A stretch of 57,926 nucleotides of DNA from Bradyrhizobium sp. (GTDB lineage Bacteria; Pseudomonadota; Alphaproteobacteria; Rhizobiales; Xanthobacteraceae), in NCBI RefSeq assembly GCF_030646015.1, contig NZ_JAUSLT010000182.1:1-57926 (forward strand), given 5' to 3'. Shown here piece by piece: positions 43,018 through 50,561 of this stretch (position 1 is its first letter; each line of letters opens with the position of its first letter). The position numbers were made by a program, and so were the translations under genes. The notes below the pieces were generated by a model, which made no database searches, had not been told where the DNA came from, and was given only the letters and a program-made list of their open reading frames with translations.

Positions 43018-44427
43018 CTAGCCCCTCCCTGAGGGACGCGCCGGCCACTGCGGCGGGTGGCTGCCGAGCGGCATCGCCGGGCGGGCCCAGAACGCTGGCG
43101 TTTTCGACAGCAAGGCCGAATGGCTGACGGACCGCAACGGACCGAAGCCTGAGGACATCTCCTCCACGAACGGTTTGACTGCATCGCCTTTCAAATCCTC
43201 AGTCGCAAAACCGTCGGCGATGCGGCCGAGATTCCACAGCCATTGCCCGGTCCGCGCCAGCGATACCCGGACGTGCCAGCTGCCGCCTTCGCGTGCCTGA
43301 CGCGCCCTGGCCATCATGGCGCCGAACGCCATCAGGTAGCCGGTGGCGTGGTCGAGCATTTGCGCCGGCAATTCCTTCGGACCCTCGACCCCGGCCGCCT
43401 CGCCTTCGGCATGATTGAAACCGGTCGCGGTCTGCACCAGCGAGTCGAAACCGCGGCGCCCGGCCCATGGCCCGGCGTGGCCATAGGCCGAAAGCGACAC
43501 ATAGACGATGCCGGGATTGATCTTCGCCGCGTCTTCCGGCGAGAAGCCGAGCGCGGCAATGGATTGCGGCCGATAGCCCTGCGCGAAAATATCCGCATCC
43601 GCCAGCAGGTCGCGCAGGACGCCCCGCCCCTGCTCGCTCTTGAGTTCGACAAAGCTCGTGAGCTTGCCGCGCCCGGTGTCGATGGTGAGCCAGGGAATGA
43701 ACGGCAGGTCGGGACCGGAAATCAGCAGCACATCGGCGCCGTGCGCCGCCAGCGTGCGACCGGCGACGGGACCTGCGATTACCCGCGACAAATCGAGCAC
43801 GCGCAGCCCTGCCAGCGGGCGATCGCCTGCAGGCCAGGATTTTGGCGCGGCATCGCCGATCTTTTCGATCGACACCAAAGGCTGTTCGGCCAGCGCGCTG
43901 GCATGGGGGTGCGCCAGCCATTCCTCGCGCGAACGCATCATCGCAACCACGCCGCCATTGGCATAGGCCGCGGTCTCGAACGCCTCGGCGTCCCACTGCA
44001 GCAACGCGGCCTGGACCTCGTCACGCTCGGCCTTGCAGTTCAGCACCTTGCAGACGGCATCGCGATGATGCGGAAAATTGGTATGCAGCCGCACGAAGCG
44101 CGCATCGCGGGTGTTGTAAATTCCTGCGATGGCGTCCCAGGCCATCGGCGAGCCCTTGCCGTCGACCCGCAGATAGCGCTCGCTGCGGCATTCGACGACG
44201 GCGTGCCGCATGTCGGCCGCGACGCCCTGGCTTTGCCCGCTGCGCAGTTGCCAGATCTGCGCGGCAGCAAGGCCAGTCGCGGCGATCGAAGCCTGCGCCG
44301 CGACGGCGACACGAAACGACGACGGCAATTGCGGCTCCTCGCTGCTCAACGTGACGACATCGAGCGCTGAAGGATCGCCGCCGGCGGACGTCCAGATGTC
44401 GGCGAGAATTTCGCGGGGAGTTTGCAT
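43018..44427 (-). CDS. CaiB/BaiF (family III) CoA-transferase
   Basis: A 469-residue CoA-transferase. The family core is in the C-terminal half: PLAGLRVLDLSRVIAGPVAG (the usual N-terminal strand and ARVLAGP-type motif), HGADVLLI, a SFVELKSEQGRGVLRDLLAD segment and PGIVYVSLSAYG. About 200 residues with a related, partly degraded fold come before it, a two-domain form seen in this family. An aspartate expected to form the acyl anhydride cannot be assigned with certainty. Substrate unknown. It is followed after 130 bp by the adaptor gene on the same strand. Confidence 0.87.
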   Translation of the reverse strand: MQTPREILADIWTSAGGDPSALDVVTLSSEEPQLPSSFRVAVAAQASIAATGLAAAQIWQLRSGQSQGVAADMRHAVVECRSERYLRVDGKGSPMAWDAIAGIYNTRDARFVRLHTNFPHHRDAVCKVLNCKAERDEVQAALLQWDAEAFETAAYANGGVVAMMRSREEWLAHPHASALAEQPLVSIEKIGDAAPKSWPAGDRPLAGLRVLDLSRVIAGPVAGRTLAAHGADVLLISGPDLPFIPWLTIDTGRGKLTSFVELKSEQGRGVLRDLLADADIFAQGYRPQSIAALGFSPEDAAKINPGIVYVSLSAYGHAGPWAGRRGFDSLVQTATGFNHAEGEAAGVEGPKELPAQMLDHATGYLMAFGAMMARARQAREGGSWHVRVSLARTGQWLWNLGRIADGFATEDLKGDAVKPFVEEMSSGFGPLRSVSHSALLSKTPAFWARPAMPLGSHPPQWPARPSGRG

Positions 44428-44472
44428 GAGGGCTTCTCGTTTATCTCAGGCTGACATTCAAAGCGGATGAAT

Positions 44473-44491
44473 GGCCGGGTCAAGCCCGGCC
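44473..44491. repeat. Short GC-rich palindrome
   Basis: GGCCGGG-TCAAG-CCCGGCC, a 7-bp stem with a 5-base loop, 27 bp upstream of the CoA-transferase start. The same core (CCGGGC TTGTC CCGG) occurs in the element at 57481-57570, so it may be a short copy of that repeat. Confidence 0.5.
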
Positions 44492-44515
44492 GTGACGAGG
44501 CACCGCTCTTTCAGC

Positions 44516-44640
44516 GTCATTGCGAGGAGCTCTTGTCCGCCGAAGCCCGCCTTCGGGCGAAGGCGGATGCGACGAAGCAATCCATTTCGCAGCGTAAAGA
44601 AAAGATGGATTGCTTCGTCGCAAGAGCTCCTCGCAATGAC
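44516..44640. repeat. Palindromic element with perfect 20-bp ends (type C)
   Basis: The outer arms 44516-44535 and 44621-44640 are exact inverted copies (GTCATTGCGAGGAGCTCTTG and its complement). A second perfect inner pair, GCGACGAAGCAATCCAT (44569-44585) and its complement (44605-44621), follows. The 125-bp unit can fold into a long stem with one side arm. It resembles dispersed intergenic elements I know from Bradyrhizobium-type genomes; no transposase is present. Confidence 0.8.
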
Positions 44641-45076
44641 GATATCCGGACATGAGTATAATTCTCGCGGCGCGTTTCGCCCGAGGTTTGCCATTTACTT
44701 CCCGCCCTCTCCAATCAGAGGGCGCGGGGAGGCCGGGCGCCCGATGCGCCCGATAGCCGCGTGTGCAATGGGTAGTGGGTAGAACGCACACGCGTTAGTC
44801 AGGTCACACCGGAATCACCCGGCACTCCCCGCGCGATGGTTTACGCTTATACGTGGTCTCCCCGGCGATCGGCTTTCTTGCCACCGTCACCTGCGGGACT
44901 GACCGCAGGCTTGACACCAGCACCGAGATGTCAGGACAACACGACTTCGTCGTCCGCCTCAGGCGCCCTCGTCAGGAGCACCATCCGCGTCCACCGCATC
45001 CCCGCCCCGCGCTGGTGACGTTGCGCAACGCCCCTCCGGATTGGGACGGGATGGCTACGCTTATAGTCTGATTTTT

Positions 45077-45139
45077 ATTTCTGGAAAACAGAAATATTTT
45101 TTCGCGAGGGGCTTGACATGACTTCTGTAAATCAGAAGT
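45077..45139. repeat. Pair of ATTTCTG/ACTTCTG inverted repeats
   Basis: Two dyads of the same design: ATTTCTG-GAAAA-CAGAAAT (45077-45095) and ACTTCTG-TAAAT-CAGAAGT (45121-45139), with centres 44 bp apart. A TTGACA-like hexamer lies at 45113-45118 between them. The stretch is strongly AT-rich against GC-rich flanks. No gene starts after it on the plus strand; the next coding sequence is the 3' end of the minus-strand Bug gene. It is probably a module of a dispersed repeat. Confidence 0.6.
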
Positions 45140-45163
45140 GATTTGCCCGTCGGTGGGGCTTGC

Positions 45164-46138
45164 TCACTTCGCCTCGCTCGCCTTCAGCTCCTCGGCGAGG
45201 GGACGAAGGGCTTGCGTCGCATTGTCGAGATGCTTCTGCCATTCCGCGCCGGGCATGAAGGCGAGGACGGGCTCGTCGCCGGGCGAGCTCTTGATGTACT
45301 CGGGATCGCGCAGGCTATCGGCAATGGCAGCTTCAAGCTTTTTGACGATGTCGTCGGCAACGCCCTTTGGTACGGCAAAGCCGCGTTCCGCCGTACTTGT
45401 GACCGCGGCGCCTGCTTCCTCTGCCGTCGGAACGTCGGCAAGAGACGGAAAGCGCTTCTTTGACAATATGGCGATGGCACGGAGTGGCCCCCTGTTGCCG
45501 CCGTGCAGCTCGGGCAATTCGCTGAGGCTGACCATTCCGACCTCCAGATGGCCGCCCAGGAGATCGGTTCGTTGCGCCGATGTCCCGCAATAGGAAATTT
45601 CGTTGGGCTGGACCTTGGCGGCGCCCGCCAGCATGCGGATCGCCAGATGGCCGTTGGTGCCCGCACCGTTGTGGCCGAACGTCACCGAGCCCGGCTTGCT
45701 GCGCAACTCGGCGTGAACGTCCGAAAGATTTTTGAATTTACTTTCCGCCTTCACCACGATCACGCCGGGATCGTCGACCACGCGGGCGACCAGGCGTATT
45801 TCATCCATGCTGTACTGGGTTTTTCGCGTCAGCGGCAGGAAGTTGTAGCCGGGCACGTTGACCACGCCCATCGTGTAGGCATCGGGCGCGGCGCGGGCAA
45901 TCCCGGCGAACGCGATCTCGCCGCCGGCACCCGGCTTGTTCATCACCACGAACTTGGCCTTGCCGTCGAGCCTCTTTTCGACGAACGGCAGCAGCTTGCG
46001 CGCCATCACATCGGTTGCCCCGCCGGGAGCAAAGCCGATGATGACCTCGATCGGCTTGTCGTCGGGCCATGCCGCCCAGGCTGATCCGCAGGCTGCGATG
46101 CCGAATGCCGCTGCCAGTGCGAGGATTTTTTTGCGCAT
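45164..46138 (-). CDS. Orphan Bug/TctC-type periplasmic binding protein
   Basis: A 324-residue exported protein. The signal peptide (KKILALAAAFGIAACGSAWA) is followed by PDDKPIEVIIGFAPGGATDV, NKPGAGGEIAF and the typical Bug domain end. It has a single cysteine in the mature domain (ISYCGTSAQRTD). The ligand is unknown. The start at 46138 opens the signal peptide; the longer frame adds an unlikely basic leader. No tctA or tctB gene is near, so it may serve the complete Tct system at 8.9-11.9 kb or another. Confidence 0.9.
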   Translation of the reverse strand: MRKKILALAAAFGIAACGSAWAAWPDDKPIEVIIGFAPGGATDVMARKLLPFVEKRLDGKAKFVVMNKPGAGGEIAFAGIARAAPDAYTMGVVNVPGYNFLPLTRKTQYSMDEIRLVARVVDDPGVIVVKAESKFKNLSDVHAELRSKPGSVTFGHNGAGTNGHLAIRMLAGAAKVQPNEISYCGTSAQRTDLLGGHLEVGMVSLSELPELHGGNRGPLRAIAILSKKRFPSLADVPTAEEAGAAVTSTAERGFAVPKGVADDIVKKLEAAIADSLRDPEYIKSSPGDEPVLAFMPGAEWQKHLDNATQALRPLAEELKASEAK

Positions 46139-46393
46139 GACGATCCGCCCTGTTCTTTTTTTTGGCCGTTGGCGCCGCTTGAAGCAGCGCGACCGACAAG
46201 TTATGCGCATCTTGTAACTGCTCGGCTCGGCGGGTGGCAACCGGCGCCAGGGTTGAGCCCGTGCGCGTCGGCCGCATGACGGCTCTGATGAAAATTCCTT
46301 GACGCCGGCAGGATCCGTACATCTGCTCGCGGCGGGTATTCGCTACCGGGCGTCTTCCCGAGCGACGACAGAGTTTTTCGGGGCTGGTTGCGA

Positions 46394-47020
46394 TCAGGGC
46401 GTCGCAATCAACCCCTTGTCTGCGGCAACGATCCAGCGATTACCCCAACGCACGATCGAGTCGATGCGCCCAACTCCGGGCACGTTGTCCCCAACCACTG
46501 CTGTCCGGCTGCCATCCGGTCCTTCGAGGACGACCGTGCCACCTCGAACATCACGAACTATCCAGCCCTCAATTGTCGTCGGTCGTGTCTCCGGGGTTGG
46601 CACCAGCGGCTCACGAGGCGCAATCGAGCCAGTGGGCAGACTGGTATCCGGTGGCAAAGCTTCGGTTGTCGTTCTTGGTATCGCACCCGACGATAAACTC
46701 GGAGGTTTGGTCCCGGTACCGAGCGCCGTTTGCTTTCGACCACTTTCGGCCTTATTGGCCGGCTTCATTTCGGTTCGACGGATGGAATGATCTTTTTGAG
46801 CTGACGGGGCCGATGCGACGACCACTGGAGAATCGTACCAGCTTGAGCTGCTGGCCCATCCCAATCCGAACCCAACGACGAGTGCGCCCGCTGCAAGCCA
46901 AACAACGCGGGCCCGATCGACACCCGGGTTCAGCAATTGCAAAGCTTCTTCCCGGATGGGGCTGAGGTAATCCGAGGGGTCCATGCTCGCGGGTGGCGAC
47001 GGCAGCTGGTTGTTGGTCAC
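46394..47020 (-). CDS. Single-pass membrane protein with C-terminal beta domain, unknown
   Basis: A 208-residue protein: about 35 cytoplasmic residues (EEALQLLNPGVDRARVVWLA begins the helix), one transmembrane helix (AAGALVVGFGLGWASSSSWY), a Ser/Thr/Pro-rich linker, and a 55-residue C-terminal domain of short strands (EGWIVRDVRGGTVVLEGPDG and DSIVRWGNRWIVAADKGLI). The last domain looks like the small beta domains of pilus/secretion linkers such as PilP, but this is only a resemblance. It lies alone between a 255-bp gap and the dnaE2 end. Confidence 0.65.
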   Translation of the reverse strand: MTNNQLPSPPASMDPSDYLSPIREEALQLLNPGVDRARVVWLAAGALVVGFGLGWASSSSWYDSPVVVASAPSAQKDHSIRRTEMKPANKAESGRKQTALGTGTKPPSLSSGAIPRTTTEALPPDTSLPTGSIAPREPLVPTPETRPTTIEGWIVRDVRGGTVVLEGPDGSRTAVVGDNVPGVGRIDSIVRWGNRWIVAADKGLIATP

Positions 47021-47141
47021 GTCTCCACCCCAATACCTTCAAAAATGATTGGCTGTTGGACCTGCATGACGGACCTTCCCTGGCCAATGATCATGCGTAG
47101 AACTGAACGAATTCTTAAGAATGCCGGTGAGCTCACGCCCC

Positions 47142-50100
47142 TCAATGAAAATCGCGCGACGGCGGCAGGATCCGCACGTTGCGCGGATGACGGATTTTCT
47201 GGGCGGGATTGTCCGGATGCTCGCGGCGGTCGTCGTTGAGCGGTTCGATCAGCGCGGGACCGGCCGGCACGGCATGCTTGCGGCCGAGCGCGTCGTTGGC
47301 GAGGCCGACCAGATCGTGCGAGCGGTCGGTGAGGCGTTGCGCGACCAGGTGCGTCACCTGTTCGGGGCTGCTCTGGATGTAGCCCTCGACCAGAAGCAGC
47401 CGCGCGCCCATCACTTCCTTGCGGAATTGTTCCATCACCTGCGGCCACACCACGATATTGGCGATGCCGGTTTCGTCCTCCAGCGTCATGAACACCACGC
47501 CCCTGGCGCTGCCCGGACGCTGCCGCACCAGCACCACGCCGGCGCAGCGGACACGCTTTCTGTCGTTGGCGTGACAGATGTCCCTGCAGGCGACGACACG
47601 CTCCCCAGTGAACATCGGCCGCAGAAACTCCATCGGATGGCCCTTCAGCGACAGCCGAATGGTCTGGTAATCGGCGACCACCTGTTCCGGCAGCGGCATC
47701 TCCGGCAGCGGCCGCGCGTTCTCGTCCGGCTGCTCGCGCGCGGTGGCGATTTCGAACAGCGGCAGCGCCACGTCGTCGGGCAGCCGCCGCACCGCCCACA
47801 ACGCGGCGCGGCGATCGAGCCCGATGGAGCGGAACGCATCGGCATCCGCCAGCTGGATCAGCGCGCGCTTGGGCAGGCCGGTATCGCGGGCGAAATCCTC
47901 CAGCGAGGTGAAGGGACGGCGCGCTCGCGCGGCGACGATGCGGTCGGCCCAGTCGTCGACATCACCTCTCCCCGCAGGCGGGGAGAGGTGAATTGGGCTC
48001 GCATGCGGTACCCTTCGCGACGACGCCTGCATCCGCTTCAGCCTCTCCTCGTCCGCATCAGCCCATTTGAAGCCGTCGATCTGGCGGAAGCCGAGGCGCA
48101 CGGCGCAATACTTGCCGCTCCCCTGCTCCAGCGTATTCTGGGCATGGCTGAACGAGACGTCGACCTCGCGCACCTCGACGCCGTTGGCGCGGGCATCGCC
48201 GACGATCTGCGCCGGGGCGTAAAAACCCATCGGCTGCGAGTTCAACAAGCCGCAGCAGAAAGCATCGGGATGGAAATGCTTCAGCCATGACGAGATGTAG
48301 ACCAGTTGGGCAAAACTCGCGGCATGGCTTTCCGGGAAACCGTAACTGCCAAAACCCTTGATCTGATTAAAACAGTTTCTCGCGAATTCGGGATCGTAGC
48401 CGCGCCGGATCATGTTGCCGGTCATCTTCTCTTCGAAATTTCCGATCGTGCCGACATTGCGAAACGTCGCCATCGCACGACGCAGTCCGTTCGCTTCTTC
48501 TGAACTAAATCCCGCCGCCTCGATCGCGATCCGCATCGCCTGCTCCTGAAACAGGGGGACGCCGAGCGTCTTGTGCAGGACCTTGTAGAGTTCGTCAGGA
48601 GATCCGTGCTCGGGCGACGGCGAAGGATAATTCTCTTTCTCGATGCCGTTCCGCCGCCTGAGATAGGGATGCACCATGTCACCCTGGATCGGACCTGGAC
48701 GGACGATCGCCACCTCGATAACGAGGTCATAGAATTTTCGCGGCTTCAGCCGCGGCAGCATGTTCATCTGGGCGCGGCTTTCGACCTGGAATACGCCGAG
48801 CGACTCGCCGCGGCACAGCATGTCGTAGACCTCGGGGACATCCTGCGGAACTGACGCGAGTTGCCAGCGCTCGCCCTTGTGATCGGCGATCAGGTCAAAA
48901 CATTTGCGGATGCAGGTCAGCATACCCAGCGCCAGCACGTCGACCTTCATCATTTTCAGGGCGTCGACGTCGTCCTTGTCCCATTCGATGAAAGTGCGGT
49001 CATCCATCGCGGCGTTGCCGATCGGCACATAGGAGTCGAGCCGGTCCTGCGTCAGCACATAGCCGCCGACATGCTGGGAGAGGTGCCGCGGAAATTCGAT
49101 CAACTCGCCGGCGAGTTCGACCGCGAGGCCGACCATGGGATTGTGCGGATCGAGCCCGGCCTGCCGCACCTGCATCTCGTTGAGGCCCTTGCCCCAACTG
49201 CCCCACACGGTATCGGCCAGCGCTGCGGTGACGTCTTCGGTCAGCCCCAGTGCCTTGCCGACGTCGCGGATCGCGCTGCGCGGGCGATAGTGAATGACGG
49301 TGGCAATGATCGCGGCGCGGTGGCGGCCATAGCGGCGGTAGACATACTGCATCACCTCCTCGCGCCGCGAATGCTCGAAATCGACATCGATATCGGGCGG
49401 CTCCAGCCGTTCCTTGGAAATGAACCGTTCGAACAGCAGGTCGACCTTGGTCGGGTCGACCGAGGTGACGCCGAGCACGTAGCAGACCGCCGAGTTCGCC
49501 GCCGATCCCCGGCCCTGGCAGAGGATGTTTACGCTGCGCGCATAACGGACGATGTCGTGCACGGTGAGGAAATAATGCGCGTAGTTCAGCTCGGCGATGA
49601 GGTCGAGCTCCTTGCGCAAGGTGGCGCGGAGCGTGTCGTCGAACTCGCCGACAAAATATTGTTGGACGCCGGCCCAGGTCAGGTCTTCCAGATGCTGCTG
49701 CGCGGTCTTGCCCGGCGGCACCGGCTCGTCGGGATACTGGTATTTGAGCTGGTCGAGCGAAAAATCGATGCGGTTCGCAAACCGCATGGTTTCCGCCAGC
49801 GCCTCCGGCACGTCGCGAAACAGCCGCGCCATTTCGTGGGCCGGCTTGAGATAGCGCTCCGCATTGGCTTCAAGGCGCTTGCCGATGGTGTCGATGGTGG
49901 TCTTCTCGCGAATGCAGGTCAAAACATCCTGCAGCGGGCGGCGGGCGGGATGGTGATACAGCACCTCGTTGGTCGCGAGCAGCGGCACGCGGGCGGTGGC
50001 CGCGATCCGCTGCAGCCGCGCCAGCCGGCGTCTGTCATCGCCGCGATACAGCAGGCTGGCCGCCAGCCACACGCCATCGGCGCCGCTGCGCCGCAGCTGG

Positions 50101-50561
50101 TCGAGAATTTCAAGGGTTTGTTCCGGCTCGAAGCGGTGCGGCAGCGTCAGGACCAGCAATTGCCCTTCGGCGAATTCGAGCAGATCGTCGAGACCGAGGC
50201 GGCATTCGCCCTTTTCGGTCTTGTCGGCATCGTCGCCGCGCTTGCCGCGGGTCAGCAACTGGCAGAGCCGGCCGTACGCGGCGCGGTCGCGCGGATAGGC
50301 CAGGATATCAGGGGTGCCGTCGATGAAGACGAGGCGTGAACCGATCAGCAGTTTTGGTTTGCAGGTGAGCTCAGGATTTTCCAGTTCCTTGTAGGCCCGC
50401 ACCACGCCGGCCAACGTGTTGCGATCGGCCAGGCCGATGGCGGCAAGCCCGAGGTCGCTGGCCTCCCGCACATATTCCTGCGGATGCGATCCACCGCGCA
50501 GGAACGAGAAATTCGTGGTGATTCCGATTTCGGCGTAAGCCATGCCGTCAGGGCCCTTCAT
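47142..50561 (-). CDS. dnaE2: Error-prone DNA polymerase III alpha subunit DnaE2 (ImuC)
   Basis: The 1139-residue C-family polymerase responsible for damage-induced mutagenesis with ImuA and ImuB. The N-terminal PHP domain (AEIGITTNFSFLRGGSHPQE) has the degenerate DnaE2 form. The catalytic palm shows PDIDVDFEHSRREEV near residues 385-400 with the metal-binding aspartates. QGRGSAANSAVCYVLGVT and helix-hairpin-helix and OB-fold regions follow. It starts in the imuB stop (ATGA at 50561-50558). An in-frame insertion of about 30 residues near 838-868 is encoded by a palindromic repeat, absent from typical DnaE2 as I recall it. Confidence 0.95.
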   Translation of the reverse strand: MKGPDGMAYAEIGITTNFSFLRGGSHPQEYVREASDLGLAAIGLADRNTLAGVVRAYKELENPELTCKPKLLIGSRLVFIDGTPDILAYPRDRAAYGRLCQLLTRGKRGDDADKTEKGECRLGLDDLLEFAEGQLLVLTLPHRFEPEQTLEILDQLRRSGADGVWLAASLLYRGDDRRRLARLQRIAATARVPLLATNEVLYHHPARRPLQDVLTCIREKTTIDTIGKRLEANAERYLKPAHEMARLFRDVPEALAETMRFANRIDFSLDQLKYQYPDEPVPPGKTAQQHLEDLTWAGVQQYFVGEFDDTLRATLRKELDLIAELNYAHYFLTVHDIVRYARSVNILCQGRGSAANSAVCYVLGVTSVDPTKVDLLFERFISKERLEPPDIDVDFEHSRREEVMQYVYRRYGRHRAAIIATVIHYRPRSAIRDVGKALGLTEDVTAALADTVWGSWGKGLNEMQVRQAGLDPHNPMVGLAVELAGELIEFPRHLSQHVGGYVLTQDRLDSYVPIGNAAMDDRTFIEWDKDDVDALKMMKVDVLALGMLTCIRKCFDLIADHKGERWQLASVPQDVPEVYDMLCRGESLGVFQVESRAQMNMLPRLKPRKFYDLVIEVAIVRPGPIQGDMVHPYLRRRNGIEKENYPSPSPEHGSPDELYKVLHKTLGVPLFQEQAMRIAIEAAGFSSEEANGLRRAMATFRNVGTIGNFEEKMTGNMIRRGYDPEFARNCFNQIKGFGSYGFPESHAASFAQLVYISSWLKHFHPDAFCCGLLNSQPMGFYAPAQIVGDARANGVEVREVDVSFSHAQNTLEQGSGKYCAVRLGFRQIDGFKWADADEERLKRMQASSRRVPHASPIHLSPPAGRGDVDDWADRIVAARARRPFTSLEDFARDTGLPKRALIQLADADAFRSIGLDRRAALWAVRRLPDDVALPLFEIATAREQPDENARPLPEMPLPEQVVADYQTIRLSLKGHPMEFLRPMFTGERVVACRDICHANDRKRVRCAGVVLVRQRPGSARGVVFMTLEDETGIANIVVWPQVMEQFRKEVMGARLLLVEGYIQSSPEQVTHLVAQRLTDRSHDLVGLANDALGRKHAVPAGPALIEPLNDDRREHPDNPAQKIRHPRNVRILPPSRDFH
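47963..47990. repeat. Perfect palindrome inside dnaE2 coding sequence
   Basis: 13-bp arms CACCTCTCCCCGC (47963-47975) and GCGGGGAGAGGTG (47978-47990) around a 2-base centre. It is part of a longer low-complexity stretch to about 48040 that is translated in frame as SPIHLSPPAGRGDV and neighbours. The same type of sequence is found in imuB at 52044-52165. Confidence 0.85.

Larger units (their letters stand above)
44428..45163. other. 736-bp gap filled with repeat elements
   Basis: No gene is supported here. From left to right it holds a GGCCGGG/CCCGGCC hairpin (44473-44491), a type-C palindromic element (44516-44640), and a GC-rich conserved-looking sequence (about 44740-45065). It ends in two WTTCTG-N5-CAGAAW inverted repeats (45077-45139). 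Frames such as 44836-45018 lie inside repeat sequence and have no domain. Confidence 0.7.

Noticed and set aside
44836..45018. 60-codon plus-strand frame as a small gene
   Set aside because: It lies inside the repeat island and has no ribosome-binding site or domain.
48861..50339. Plus-strand open frame (492 codons) opposite dnaE2
   Set aside because: Antisense shadow; dnaE2 is unambiguous on the other strand.
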